A stretch of 64,000 bases of DNA from Lepidurus packardi (Eukaryota > Arthropoda > Branchiopoda > Notostraca > Triopsidae). The stretch's first letter is position 1. Every line of letters begins with the position of its first letter. The DNA lies in the NCBI GenBank assembly GCA_023053545.1, contig JAKZAN010000001.1:5910565-5974564 (forward strand). Reading direction: 5' to 3'. The notes under the pieces are model-generated. The model did not search any database. It was given only the letters and a program-made list of their open reading frames with translations, and was not told where the DNA came from. The translations under genes and the position numbers were made by a program. Shown here piece after piece: positions 12,350 through 35,598 of the stretch.

Positions 12350-13150
12350 ACTAGTCCTGTAACTCTTATGTAACCAACTAAAAATGACTGGGCTAAAAAT
12401 TATTGTCTTATTATTAAAGATTGCCAAAACCCAGTACGTTCTCGAGCTTAAATTCGATTCCCTCTTTTCTCATTTTATTCTTTAGTATTTCCCGTTCAAA
12501 TGAGTGGTAGAAGCATTCCATAATCTCGTGTTACACCGTATGCTCCCTCTCTCCACACCTATCACAGGTGCTATTTCTTCTTAGATTAAGTCTGTACATC
12601 CATGGTCCTGTTTTTCCGTGTCCACATATCAATCGCAAAAGAGCAACTGATACTTTCCTGCTTTTGTGTAATAATCAGGGTGCGGTCCTGATGTTTTGAG
12701 CGAATTGTACAAAATTTGAAAAGAGCTCTTTTTTAATCGCTATATTATTTTTTGCCTACTCCCCCAACTGGTCCCTGCTAGTCTTCTGAGCATCCCTATA
12801 GCTTTAATACCTTTTTTCCTGATGGCTTCCAAATGTTCTGAGAAGGACAAAGACTTGTTAAATGTTATCCCCAAAAATTTGGCCGACTATCTCCGTCCCA
12901 TTGATCTTTAATTTCCAATACTTTCTCATTTTCGTTTTCGCGTGATGACAGTGTAATTTGATTTTTCAGTGGAAATTTTGAAGCCATTTTTACCACACCA
13001 AGAGTTAACATTCCAGAGAATTGTAGTAGCCTTTTCCATTGCTATATTTACACTAATCTCTATAAGCCTTAGTGCAATATCACAAATATATCTGCAAATA
13101 TCGATATATTTCCGTGTCCTAATTTACTTGACAGGTCTGCCATCATCATA

Positions 13151-13558
13151 TTAAATAGCCAGGGGGACATTACAGATCCTTCTGGTATTCCTTTTTTCGT
13201 GGGGATTTGTGTCGACCCACTCTGACAGGTGGGCACTCACTCTGACTTGAAGGGTTCGTTCTTTTAAGAAGTTACGTATTACCGCTAAAACCTTTCCTCT
13301 GATGCCTCCGTCACCTATCTTTCGGAGTAGGCCTTCAATCCATACTCCATCATATGCTTGCTGTATGCCAATTAATACTAATACTGCGACGTCTCCTGAT
13401 TCGTTCGCCGTTTGACAGTCGTTTTTTAGTCTGACTAACTGGTCTACCGTACTTCTCCCTAGTCTGAACCCCGTCTGAGATGAGGACATTATAGCGTTCT
13501 TTTCTGTAACCCATGGTAATCTTCTGATTATCATTCTTTCGAAAATTTTGGCTTGCAT
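13151..13558 (-). pseudogene. Reverse transcriptase fragment of the LINE
   Basis: An open stretch of 135 residues carries the palm region with QTGFRLGRSTVDQLVRL, typical of LINE polymerases. It continues in another frame into GIPEGSVMSPWLFN and a mutated FADI in place of FADD, then thumb-like sequence down to about 12.75 kb. The loss of the second catalytic Asp and the frame breaks show it is inactive. Confidence 0.8.
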
Positions 13559-14009
13559 GATATCAATGAAATGGGCCTGAATGACTCACACTTCGTGTGA
13601 TCTTTACCCGGTTTTGGAATGGGAATCACTACCGCGTTTCTCCAGTCAGAGGGTTCCACACCTGTCTACAAAATGTAGTTATAAATACTGAACAGATCTT
13701 GCTCGAAATTGTTGGGAAGTCTCTCTGTTATTGTATAATGGATCGTGTCTTTGCCCTGACTAGTGTTTGATAGTTTGCGAATGACTTCCGTAAATTCCCA
13801 TACTGTAAAGGGTTATCCAGTTCTTTAATTTCACTACGTCTTCCCATATATTCGAGGATGTCTAACTCAATTGTGTCATTATCCAAATCTGGGTCGACAA
13901 GTTCCAGTGCTGTTGACTGAAAGCTACCAAAATAGTCATACTCTTAACTTACACTCTTCTTTAGATATTTGATTTCTATTTTGTATTTGTTGTACTTGTA
14001 AATAATTAA

Positions 14010-14335
14010 GCTCCTAACAAGTGAATACTATCATCCTCCCACTTGATTTTTAAGCCACCTATTTCTAATACACCGTGTCCGAATTTTGTCAGTTGAATCC
14101 ACTCTACTTCTATTGTATTACGAACCCAAAATAAAATTCCACCTCCCTGGTTCCGCTATTCCTATCCTTTCTATATGTATTATACCCTTTAATACTAACA
14201 CGATCTTCAGTCTTTAACCAAGTTTCACAAAAAAATATTACATCTGTTTTTTTTTTCGCTAATATAGCTAGGTGCTAATATAGCTAATATAAGCCTGCTA
14301 GGTGAGTCATTCCAAGCTACGATTTTCAGAAATTG
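14010..14335 (-). pseudogene. Endonuclease fragment of the LINE ORF2
   Basis: Reading the minus strand from about 14335 gives LKIVAWN, then CETWLKTEDRVSIKGYNTYR and a GGGILFWVR block. These are landmarks of the apurinic-type endonuclease at the start of LINE ORF2. About half of the domain is missing before the polymerase begins. Confidence 0.65.
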
Positions 14336-14375
14336 GTCAGACATGAAATAAGAGCCTGTATAGTTGACGGGTCCA

Positions 14376-15056
14376 TTAATAACATGCGCTTCCTATTTCT
14401 CTCCATTTTTCTTCCCAGTTCCCTGTTTTAAACAATATTGACAAGCATTCCACGATTAAACTAGTAATTAGTGGTGCTATTGCGTTGTGCGAGGGTTGAA
14501 ACTCACTTATTCTCTCACTTCTATTCCCGTTCATTTGATGCTGCTGTACTACTTTCGGACTTCTCACTATCTGCGCTTGGTTCCGTTGTCGTACTTCGCC
14601 TTTGCCTGCGGCCACCTCACCATAGGTAAGAGGTGTTTTCTGGCCTGTGCTTCCATTGGATCTATAGAACCCTGTGACTTTCTTCGCGTTTTGTTCTACA
14701 GAGACGACTTGGCTTTCTTGCTGTGTTTTATTTCGCTGTTGTTTCTGCTTTGCGGCTTGAAAATACTTACATCTGTAGTCTGATGCCTCATAATTTTGCT
14801 TGCAATTTCCAGAGTTTGGTGCTTTCTCCTGATTATTTCTTGTACATCCGCTAGTCCGGTGTTCCCCTCCACAAAATCCATATCGTTCCTTGGCCGTACA
14901 AGACAAGCTAATATGTCCAAAGCGTTGACATTTATAGCACCTGATAGGACGTGGTTCAAAAGCACTTACCGGTACTATAATAGCCCAAGCCTTAATATGG
15001 TCGGGAAGTTCAGTTTTATCAAACATTAAATGGAATGATCCCGTGGGGGACTTCAT
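14376..15056 (-). pseudogene. ORF1 (gag-like) C-terminal half with zinc knuckle
   Basis: A 226-residue open frame with one clear CCHC knuckle (CYKCQRFGHISLSC) and two damaged ones after it. In the second, the first Cys has become Tyr (YGFCGGEH). Such knuckles bind the element RNA. The N-terminal half lies in a separate frame at 15192-15809. Confidence 0.7.
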
Positions 15057-15191
15057 CCGTTCTCCTGCTTCGTTTACGATGAATCTGAGGTAACCCCCTC
15101 TGGTTATCTTGGTTTTTTACTTTAAAGGCTTCTAGTGTTTTACCTAACTTGACTGGGTTAACTTTTGCGAAAGTTAGGCCTTCCGCTTCTT

Positions 15192-15809
15192 TTATTCTAA
15201 AAATAACGGTCTTTCGCTATTACCCTCTGTCTGGTTATTTTCCGGATCTGATCCGGCCGACAGAATAGAACCTACTCGTTGCCTTTTCTTTGCCACGAAC
15301 GTGCTTGTATTCGCACTCGCGCTTGAGCTAGCCTTGGCTTCCTTCCCTATATGTTTTGTTCCCTTTCCAATTTTCTTCATAGCTAACTTATCTCTTTTGG
15401 ATATGACTGTCTCAAACCCGTCATTATCCTTAACCACTAAACTTTTCCTTGACGAATTCCCTTGCTCAGGATTTTCCATACCTGATACCTTCTTGGGAAA
15501 AGACCAAGTAAGTCTTCCTCCGACCAATCTGAATCCATGGCCTCTACTGACGAAGTCATGGATTCCGTTGTTCCCCCCGATCGAACGAGGGATCAACCAC
15601 GATATAACCCCACCACCGTATATTAGGTTACAAGTTGCAAGTGCAAGGAAACAATAATTTGGGATTCGTGCTTTCAGAAAGCTTGGGTTTATACTAGGGG
15701 ATCTTAAACACAATATACGCGCAACCTTCCCGTTCAAACGGTCTGACTGGAATGCATTTTCCGCAACAATAATAAGCTTATTTAATTTGGTGTTAATCGG
15801 TAACGCCAC
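15192..15809 (-). pseudogene. ORF1 (gag-like) N-terminal half
   Basis: A 205-residue Lys/Ser-rich open frame just 5' of the zinc-knuckle frame on the same strand. It ends at a stop at 15192, after which the likely continuation (KEAEGLTFAKVNPVKLGKTL) goes on in a shifted frame. It is placed here by position and composition; no conserved domain is evident. Confidence 0.45.
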
Positions 15810-15810
15810 C

Positions 15811-18800
15811 TAGAGAAAGCCGAAGGAAATATACTATATTAATCAGCCTTAGATGATGCTGCCATCAAACCTTTTGACTAGAACTACATATAACATCCTA
15901 AGGCATTTACGGTCTGTTAAGCATAAATGACAAGAAAGTATTCAAGGTCACGACTTACTCAAGACTAGAAAGACAAGAGACGAATGAAAAACCATGAAAT
16001 AATATAAGCCTGCGATTTAAAGACGTCCGTCTAATCTTTCGTGTTTATTCTTCAAGAAATTCGATTCAGCGACCACACAAGTGCCTTTCTAGACGCTAAA
16101 AATGGCCATTTCCTTCGCATGTGTTTTTACGCATACCGTTCCTTGACACTTGATTTACATGTGTATACGTTCTCTTCCTCCATACAGTGTTGTCGTTCTC
16201 TCTCCCTTCCCAACTCAACAATGCAGCCGCTTTCTCTCGAAGACTCTTCAACCCCAAGGAAACCTTGCCTTCGGCTATTCTTTCCGTTTCACTCGCCATG
16301 CAACCTCCACATAAACTTTACCAAGATAGTCCTATAAGCTTGTTTTGCATTGTTGCACACACAAAGCCAGCCATCCCTTTCCTTTTCCTCTCACATGCAT
16401 GTAAAGTCACCCGATTGGCAAGGCATTGGCACACAAACCCCCTCTTCTCTTCACCTTATCGTTCACCTCCATGTGGGCTAATAGAGACAATTTATATACA
16501 CATCGTACTGCCTGTGGAAACTTCTGCAAAGCCCTTATGTCTTGTTTATCATTAGAATGTATGGAATACATGTTCGTCACACTATGGTGGGCGACTTTTC
16601 AAGGCAATCCACCATGTCTTCTTCTTCACCTTCTTAAGGCCGGCACGTCCAAAAGCCAGTTTGTAACCCCCGGCTTGGTTTGGCAATCGTTTGTACCGTT
16701 GACTTTTGGCTTAGATAAAATGCAAGGACTCGTCAGTCTCTGTGTTCTAGGTTACCTGGGTAACTTTGGGATTGATCGCACAATCAGTTCTTATCTGCAG
16801 CCATACACGTATCTTAGCAATGGGGGAGGAAAGAAGGTGACAAACCACTGAAAGGCACTGTTCGCTAAAGCTCAAGTCTATATACTATTTGGAAATTCAA
16901 GTTGAACGCACCCAAAACATGATGGGGGTCTTAAATATCCCAGATATGCAAAATCCCCCCTCACCCCGAATCCTGACTTTTCAAAAACACCCTGGCTTAA
17001 TGCTTCTCCTCTTCCTTCGCCTGTCTATATTAGCACACTATGAATGCCGATCAACATTTCGTTTCCCGTCCTGAGAGTTTTTGGTGTCGACTGTCGAGAA
17101 GGGTTGGAATGGGATGGGTGCTAAAGGAAGCAGGGAATCGAATATCCGGTCTATAAAAAGAATTATGAGATGATATTCCACAAGCACAGTATAAATCTGT
17201 TGGCTGTCGTGAAGGAATGCTAAGACACGCGAACTTCTCCTTAGCATCTGAAACGTCTTCCGTTGCAGCGCCACGAAAACCGATCCAGACGTTTCTGACA
17301 TTAAAGATTCTTTTTATTTCCTTTATTCTCTTTGTTGCTAATCTAACTGGATTGCAGGGTAAAAGCAAAAAGCAGGCCCAAGCGTGCAAAAGTGCGAAAC
17401 GGGGAATTGAGTCCAAGGGGCAGGAAACCTATTTGGCAGGAAAAGCTAAACCAAAAGAATGCAAGAATACGGTACCGCAAAGAAAAAGCGATTGTGGTTT
17501 TAAACTTGCGGTTTTAAGTGAAACTTTTGAAGCTCCTTTGCAAAACTATTTACCTCAATATCCTTCCCCCCAACTCACGGAATGCCAACTGTATGCTCAG
17601 ATAACTGTTGTTTTCCCTTAAAAACCAAAGGAAACGCACACACAGGAAAAGTGGTTCAATTCTATTCAAACAACAATTTCTTACCCAGATTTTCCGTTCA
17701 GTTAACCACACTTCCTCTGTATGGTTTCTCAATCCATCCCCTTCGTAACCAATTCTGTTGCCCAACAAACATCCTCTTGAAAAATCCCCCCAAAGCTGTT
17801 TCCATGCACCAAAAATTTGCATACTCGCATCTATAATTAGTCAAAACATTCGCATATCTGTCAGCAAAAGTCTGCGTACAGATCCTCGTGACGAGCAACT
17901 ATTACTATTTAGGAGGCACAGCTTTTCCTTTTCCCAACAGGTCCACACACTCCCTTCCTTCAATTGTTAATAGCATCCTTTGTCGTCTTCATGCAAATGG
18001 CATAGCCCAAAAGAATCCCATTAATCTTCCGCTCCTACAAGGATGTCTCTGCGGGGTAAAAACACTATCGGTTAGTAAACTATACACTATATACACCCCT
18101 CCGAAAACGGTTTTTCAAAACTACTTCAGAATTCCTATATATAAAATAAGATTTTCCCTTCTTGGCAAGCCTTCTCTCTATAAGTATATCCCATACCTAC
18201 CTGTACATGTGTGGGATGGAAACGTAAAGTCGCATTCCAAAGCCTTAAGGGGAGAATCAAAGGTGCTGCTAATTCCGTATGCATACATCGTATCCCCCGT
18301 GTCGGCCCACTATGAAGAGAAGACAAAAAAGAAAGTCATGTTTTATTTCATTTATTTTCTTGGTCTTACCGCAACCGAGTTTGGCCCAGCTGTAACTCGT
18401 TTCTATCGGTGTTAAACTTCGCTGAAAGGCAAATCATAAGTAACAATTGACGAAATAGTATATATATATATATATATATAAATGCAAGGTAGAATTCCGT
18501 AGAAAAACAAGACCCGCACGATTTTCTATTCATCTTATTTAGCTTTGGATACAAATCTCACTAGATTTTTGTTTTGTATTTGCTCCACGTTGTAAGTCTT
18601 TTCACTTAGTTTCAGAATCTGCCATTTTTTCAACAGGTTTCTAATGCGTCCACCAGGAGCCAAAAAAATAAAAAATCCCGCTAAATTTTAATATATATTT
18701 TGGTTAAGAAGAACGTGGAAAAACAAGGTAGAAAATGTCTTAGCAATCACTCACGAAGAAACCCAACAAAACTTATAACTTAGCAAATAAGTCCGAATGT

Positions 18801-20684
18801 AGGGGAAAAGGTCCAGGAAGCCCAAAAGTTTTGATAGCAAGCGCCCCAAATATTGTCACAGACTTTTTTCTTTTCACTTGCGGCAGGTGCTGTGGTTACT
18901 TAATTGCAAGTTTAACAGTAAACCCAAACTGCCGATTCCACCTAACTATTATTATTGATTTTTTTTTTGGAGTAAACTCTCTTCCTGCGAAAAACAGGGT
19001 TGACGGGAGCAACTGAAGCATGCATTTCATAAAAGCTAGTATCAAAGAAGTCTTCCAATCATCACTGGGGGGGGGGGGGGGGGGGGGGGGGGGTGAGGGA
19101 GCCACTGGCGACCAAATCTATGCGCAGGCAGTCTGGTATATTTTCTTTTTTAAAGCTTATTATTTTTATTTCTTTCCAAATTTCTACCCAAGTCGTTCTT
19201 TTTCCTTAACTCTGTTCCATAAACGAACGTGTAAACAAATAATCCAAATATTTTGTTCGTTTTTTTCTCTCTCTTCTCTAAATGATTGCGACGAAGCGTT
19301 GGTAAAAACGAAAATCAACAGAACTTAAGTTCGTGGACTGTTTTCAAGAAAAAAATGGTAGTTTCCATCAAACTTTTTTGTGTTTTTTGTTTTTAAGCTT
19401 GAAGTTATGAATTCTTATGTACAAAACTGGTCGAATTTCCTTTTTTCATAAAGTTTCTTGACCGCTGTTGCCCCTCACTCACTTTTGGCGCTGCAAAACA
19501 ATCGCGAAGCCCTCCAAGGAACTTCTTTAATTGTCTCTTGCCCGTCCAAAACTCCTCAACTTCCACAAGGGTTCAAAAGTTAAATTGTGTTGTGCGTGTC
19601 TGCCAAGTCTGGTTTCTCGTCATGTGACTCCGTTTGGATCCGACCATCGCTTCCGCCACTATTTTTTGTAAGCCAAGTGAAGAAATACAAGCATCCACAA
19701 CACGTTTTCCAAGAAAATCCTGGAAAGCTAAAACAGTAGCTTAGTCAACCTCAGGGATCGCCAAGCGTTTTTTTTCTTTTGCTTCTGCTACCGGAATCCG
19801 GAAGAATGACATCACTTTTGATATGCAACTGAACTCATCCAATCTCTTCCCTCCTCCTCAATTGTGGTCATGCGACGTCATCTCTTTTCCTAGTAAAAGA
19901 GAGAGACTTGTTGTGGCAAAAATGGATTTGGGAGGCTGACAAATGGAGGAATTGGAGGTCTTTCGGTATTTTTTCTCCAATTTCTTGCAACTGAGGAGCG
20001 AACGAATTCCTTTGATCGTAACGGGCGTTTTGGCTTGCTTTTGCTTTGGGGTTGAGATCCACTACGGAAGTGCTGGCTATCGATCTGCACGGAGCAGGGC
20101 AGCCATGCAGCTCCGGTGGTTCCGTCGCTCTTTCTCTCTCTCTCGTTCGTTCCTTCGTTTCTTGCGACACGGAGGCAGACCAGACGTGGGCGGGGCGTTT
20201 GTATGTGTGTTGTGTTGTATAGACGATGTTTAGCAGTTGTTTCCCTTTTGCTTCCTGGTAGTCAAGACGGCTTTTCGCTGTAGTTGCTTCTATTTTGTTT
20301 TTTAGTATCCCTGAGCTGACGCCATCGCTGGAAATATAACGGAGGAGATCCCAGAGACTCTATTGCCAAGAAAAACTGCCAATGATGAGCACAGTTATGA
20401 CGGAGGGGCGTGGCTTTCTACTAAGAGCAGTAAAAGGGAGATCCAAGAGGAAATGTCTTGGCTTTCGGTGGAATTATGAATGGTCCATTGCTATTTTCTG
20501 GGATTTTTTTTGCAAGGCGTACAAGTGTAGAAGGAGGTAGTGCTGGGATGTGGATCGGGAGACGCATGTTTTTTTTTTCATTTTTTTTAGACGGTGTAAA
20601 AGGTTCCACTTTCTTGCGAGGAATACGGCGAATAAACTTGTTTTCTTCCATTTTTTTCGCTCTCTAAGAACAAGACGGCTACAT
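15811..20684. other. Gene-free stretch 3' of KLF6/7
   Basis: Nearly 5 kb with only short, low-complexity reading frames and no recognised domain. The distal part (towards 20.68 kb) must include the KLF 3' UTR. It holds a (TA)n microsatellite at about 18461-18480 and a run of 27 G at 19067-19093. A GGGCGGGGCG box near 20188 is a potential Sp/KLF site. Confidence 0.6.
19067..19093 (+). repeat. Homopolymer run of 27 G
   Basis: Uninterrupted G tract flanked by ordinary AT-rich sequence. Such tracts can form quadruplex structures and are prone to length error in sequencing. Confidence 0.9.
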
Positions 20685-30964
<10,280 letters not shown>

Positions 30965-31891
30965 TTTTAGAAAGGTTGTGGCACTTTTTCTGATTTATTT
31001 ATCTTCAGTAGCGAACACACAAAAAACACTGGACACTTTTGGTACTGAAAAGTTGAAATAGATACTTTTCCAGCGTATTTTATTTATTCACATATAAATA
31101 CGTCGTGGCTGCGTGTATCTGTGTGTGTAAAAGTTGGACGTTGGCTTATTTATCAATGTAAAAAAAATAACGAGCGATGAGTCACGGATGCCGGTGTGAA
31201 TATCCGGTGACATCACTCTCACCTTTCGCCATCTTTGTAGTGTGGGCCCTTGATTAAGGGAGGTTTAGAGATAAAATTTACCGTTGAATATGCCACTTTG
31301 ATTACGCGAAGTGTATACAAGATCGGGTTAAATAGGATAAACGGACGCACTAATCCGAACAACTTAGCGAGCCAAAGCAATCAAAGAAAGTCTTGTGTAT
31401 AGATAGCTACAGGGGTCTTTTAAACGGATTCAAGTTTTCCTAGTCGGCTTCCAACGGTCGAACTCAAAGCAAAACAAGCCAGAAAAGCTTAAGGCGCCAC
31501 AAGCACGCCAAAGAAACGAACACTGGCGATTGCAAGAGGGTAAAAAACCTGCCTTTTCACCAGCTATGTTCACATAGATCCATAAGTAAGTAAGGAAGAA
31601 GAACGCGCAATCTGTATGTTCGTAAAGGAGTACAGTACAATGAGAAAATAGTCACGAAACCTAAATAAGAACGCTCGGCTTTTCTATTTCATACTTTGCA
31701 CGACGGCGTCTCTGCTCTAACTGAAGCTTGTTAAGCGTAAAACATGAACGCAGACGAAGGCCTTCGCTAAGCTACCTAAAAAAAATGCTTGAAGCATGAA
31801 GTTACCAAAACCTTTAAGTGATGGCGCTAAAAGCTATACCCAAGTCTCCTTAATACTTTTATTTATAGTGCTCGAGTAAAACTAACATTAA
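30965..31891. other. Upstream region of KLF6/7
   Basis: This stretch should hold the KLF 5' UTR and promoter. On the minus strand a TATTTATA-like box lies near 31090. No coding signal is seen. Confidence 0.4.
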
Positions 31892-31963
31892 GGTTCTATG
31901 GTGTAATGGTTAGCACTCTGGACTTTGAATCCAGCGATCCGAGTTCAAATCTCGGTAGAACCT
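31892..31963 (+). tRNA. tRNA-Gln (anticodon TTG)
   Basis: A 72-nt cloverleaf can be drawn. The acceptor stem GGTTCTA (31892-31898) pairs with TAGAACC (31956-31962). The A box is TGGTGTAATGGTTAGCA-like and the B box is GAGTTCAAATC. The anticodon stem CTGGA/TCCAG encloses the loop CTTTGAA with anticodon TTG at 31925-31927, reading CAA. The gene has no intron and no encoded CCA, and a run of T follows within six bases, a pol III terminator. Confidence 0.96.
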
Positions 31964-33416
31964 AGTTTTTTTTCACAAATTCTTTAATTTTTTACGAATT
32001 ATTGATGAATTGTCTTCTTATTACGGTATCTTATTTCCTTTATAATAGTTCTTACTTTTCATAAAATGAAAAATAATTAGTCTGTTTCTTGTTCAAATAA
32101 ATTAATAAAAAAAGGAACCCAAATGAGAAACAAATTATTTTAAGAAGCTAAAGAGGTCGGTTGTTTTGAAGTTTTTGTAGAATCAAGTTTTACTAGCTAG
32201 AGCACAATGGCAAAATCCGGTATACAAAAAGAATGGGAAAAAGTAAGCTATTTTATTAAACGGAACAGGAATTGGACATTTCCCCGTAATAAAACGAATG
32301 AATTAATTATGCGTTTAGGAGAAAAAAAAACCCAGATTTTCTTGTAGGAGGATGGCAATGAACAAGGGACATAAAATCGTAATCAAACTAGGGTTCTGAT
32401 GCAAGAAAGAAAGTGTCTGCATCCGGATTTCAATGAAGAGAACGGGGAATCCTGAAGTTAAAAACAGATTGCATGGGTTAAAAAAGAATAGGAATGACTC
32501 GAATGTCCCACTTGCCAACATTTCGCCAATAACCCAACCATGTATGTTCCCTTTCCGGTCGCCTTTTCGTCTCATTACCTCTTACCTCCTTCAAGGCTAA
32601 TTGGCAACAGGCGTATTAGCAAGCATTAGTCAATCACGATTTCACGTTCTTGGCTCATTCATCATAAGCACAAGAATCCAAAGAGGCACCGGAAACCGGG
32701 GGCAGCATGCAAGCTTTTTTTGTTGAACTTCTTTTGCAACACAAAAATACCTTACGAGGTATTTCACAGTCAACGATGGGGAACAAAGTCGCCAAAGAAA
32801 ACCATATAACTCAACAAAATGAGAAAACCAGGCACTTTTTCTTTGCGTCACTCCCATTCAAAACCCTTTAGGAAAAAAAGGAACGCAAAAGAAAAACCAA
32901 TCACAAAGTATAGGCTAAAAAGTGTTATTTTTTATCTTACTACCAACAAAAAAACTACGAATAAACCAATCTTGTGCACCTACTTAACCTTGTTGCAAAG
33001 CTATGAAAGAAAATTCGTTATTACACTTCTGCCTAAGAAAAAAAAATTATACAAAAAAGAATCTTTCTCAAAATGTGTGGGGAAAACAACTAAGTTATTT
33101 TGAGCACCCTATGGGGTTTCGTTCTTTCAATTTTCTTTTCTCTCATAGGCCCTTTCACCCCACATAGTTAGGTAAGTGTTCTTCAAAAAACAAAACGTAA
33201 AAGCAGGAAGACAAACGTACACAATGAGCTCCATCTTTTCCGAGTGTTTTTTTTAACTAACAAGAGGCCAATTAGAGACTCCCATAAAGAACACTGGAAA
33301 AAACAAAACTAAAAATTTGCGGAAAAAAAGCCCACGTATCCAAGAAAGAGGTTCTTTTTGTGAATACCTCGTTCGCTTTTTAATAGTTTGGTACTATAAC
33401 GCTTTGGATCCCGATT
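31964..33416. other. Spacer between tRNA-Gln and the Arp3 3' end
   Basis: Immediately after the tRNA lies an oligo-T pol III terminator. The rest is AT-rich with A-runs and short frames only. The last part before 33417 is the Arp3 3' UTR. Nothing else is recognised. Confidence 0.5.
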
Positions 33417-35598
33417 TTATGTCATGGTCCCAAACACAGGGTTATGTCTGCAAATACTGGGACCGTACTCTTCGTACGCAGCTTTGGTATGGCACACCTG
33501 ATAAAACTCGGGCTAAAAAGAAGAAACGCAATTGAATTTTTTTTTTTTAATATTCGGATATTGTTATTATTATTTCATTTTTTTACCGTTGAGGCTAATA
33601 AACTGCCTCCGAACCAGACAGCGTAACGTTGCATATGATGAGAGACGACTTGTACATCAATAGGTTTCGGCTAAAAGGAATATATCACAAAGAGAGCGAG
33701 AGTGGGATCGAGTGCTGTTTAAATGATATGGCTCCAAATGAACACAATTCAATTACCGTCAGCCTGCCTCCGCTTAATTGCTCGCTAATTTTCAAGCGCG
33801 CGTCCACGACACGCTTGATATCTCGCTGTAATCTGCGTCCAAAGTCGCGGAACATGGTTGAGCCACCGGAAAGGACAATATTCTTGTACAGAGGCCTTCG
33901 AACGTCAATGGGGCAGTTTTGAATGACTGCATCGACAATCTCTGAGATTGGCGTGGTGAAATCCGGATTGGCAAACTACATAGATAAGACGAGAATGAAA
34001 GCCACCAAGTCAATTTGTTAGCAGTTTACATAAACTTCCGAGATAAAATAGAAGCTAAAGTCAACCTGAAGTCATTGACATACAACTGAAGTCAACTGGA
34101 ATCTGACATCGATATTTTTTTTATCTGAATTGTAAGCGCTTCACTTTAGGACTTTCTTTGCTTCTTTTTTTATTTATTTTTTTCTTAGAATTTACTTGTT
34201 TTTTATTTTAAAAAATTTAGAATTTGATCTTGAAATCTGAATTGAATTTCGAGACGGGATTTTTTTTTAGCTTGACTTTGTCGATTTATACCGATTTTTT
34301 TATGAGGCGCTTTTTTTTGGTTTACATCTGAACGTAGAACTTGGAATGTGTTAATGTTAAGTAATTCTAGGAATGAAAACGTTTCTTTACTTCGGGATGG
34401 AAGAAGATTTCCGGGCCTAAGAAACGTTCGTAACCAACATCAAAGCCAAACGGTTGCTTAGTAATGGCATTAACTCCTTCGTGTCTTTTCATCCATTTAG
34501 AAGGCTCGCTATCGTACTTAGCGAATTCCTTTGCTATATCCGGACAGATGTATGAATAGCGTTCTTTGACTGCCTTGGCTGTTTCCAAGGACTGTTCAGG
34601 AGGAATGCCAACTTCTCTTTCACGCAGTAAAGATTGGATAAAATACGTGATGTTGCGACCAGCAATGGGAATATGCTTGATACAACTGCCAATAACATAT
34701 CCCTCTGCCTGAGATTTAAAACTGTTTTATAAACTTTCTTAACTTTTCAGTCAGTTTGACACTTACGACCGGGATGACGTGCGTTACTCCATCACCACTG
34801 TCAATCACAATGCCAGTTAAAGTCCTATCTCCCACTTGTCTGGACGTCCACGACGCAGCCAACGCCAAAACAGCTTGCACAGCAATGTAGAGACCAGGCA
34901 CATTAAAGGATTCAAACATGATTTCTGAAGAAAGGGAACAAAACCGAAAAAAACGAGAAAAAAAGCGTTAGAAGGTAACTTAAGGTTTTTTAAGCCTTAA
35001 GAATTACCTGCAGTATATTCCCTGTTTTCTGGAGTGTTGAGAGGTGGTTCTGTGAGCAGGAAGTAATGGTCTTCAGGCTCAGCTCGTAAGTACTTGAAAA
35101 TACATTGTTCCAAAAATCGTTCCATTAAATCCCAGTCTTCGACTAAACCATGTCTCACTGGGTACTACAGTAACGAGGAGATGATTAGGAGTGGCTTTCA
35201 TTTGAAATGAGACATTAAGGGGAGATACTTTGACTGCATAGCCCGTAGCTTCTAAAGCTTCATCTCCAATAAAGAAATCCAAGTCTTCCACGCCTTTTCC
35301 CAGCCTTCTGGCTGCTTGGTCTCCCACTTTGGCAGTTTCTTTGATTGCAATTGCAGAGGGGATTATGTACTGTGGTTCTTTATTGCCAGCGAAACCCAAT
35401 TTGGTGTACCTGTATGCAAACAGAACGTTAGTTTAGCACTTAAGGAACTTTTTTTGCTTTAAATGTGTTAAGAAAGGATAGGGAAGTTGAAGAGTTCTGG
35501 GTTGATATGATAATGATAAGAATAAAATCCATTCCAGGATTTATGCTGGCTTACCCAGTTCCCACGTCAATGACACAGGCTGGCATACGTCCTGCCAT
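33417..35598 (-). CDS. Arp3: Actin-related protein 3 (Arp2/3 complex)
   Basis: Eight exons in transcript order: 35598-35555, 35409-35229, 35164-35008, 34924-34767, 34708-34391, 33975-33757, 33670-33587 and 33512-33417. They give exactly 418 residues, the length of human ARP3, with every phase consistent. Recognisable blocks are [15 protein letters not shown] (phosphate 1 loop), [32 protein letters not shown] (phosphate 2), [31 protein letters not shown] and [11 protein letters not shown]. The protein nucleates branched actin filaments with Arp2 in the cytoplasm. Most introns are short (51-86 nt), but those after exons 1 and 5 are about 145 and 415 nt. It lies head-to-head with the NBR1-like gene, 810 bp between start codons. 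Confidence 0.97.

Larger units (their letters stand above)
12350..15810 (-). mobile_element. Decayed non-LTR retrotransposon (Jockey/I/CR1 group)
   Basis: The minus strand reads, in order, an ORF1 with zinc knuckles, an endonuclease fragment, a reverse transcriptase and a C-terminal Cys-rich segment. This is the order of a two-ORF LINE. Frameshifts, stops and internal deletions break it. The endonuclease starts with LKIVAWN and keeps CETWLK. The polymerase keeps QTGFRLGRST and GSVMSPW, but the FADD catalytic box reads FADI. Near the 3' end HGKTGPWMYRLNLRR and CDRCGE are recognisable. Exact ends and target-site duplication could not be fixed by eye; the stated limits are approximate. Confidence 0.8.

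Noticed and set aside
16426..16851. 141-residue open frame
   Set aside because: No domain, low-complexity composition and no splice context; it sits in the gene-free 3' flank of KLF6/7.
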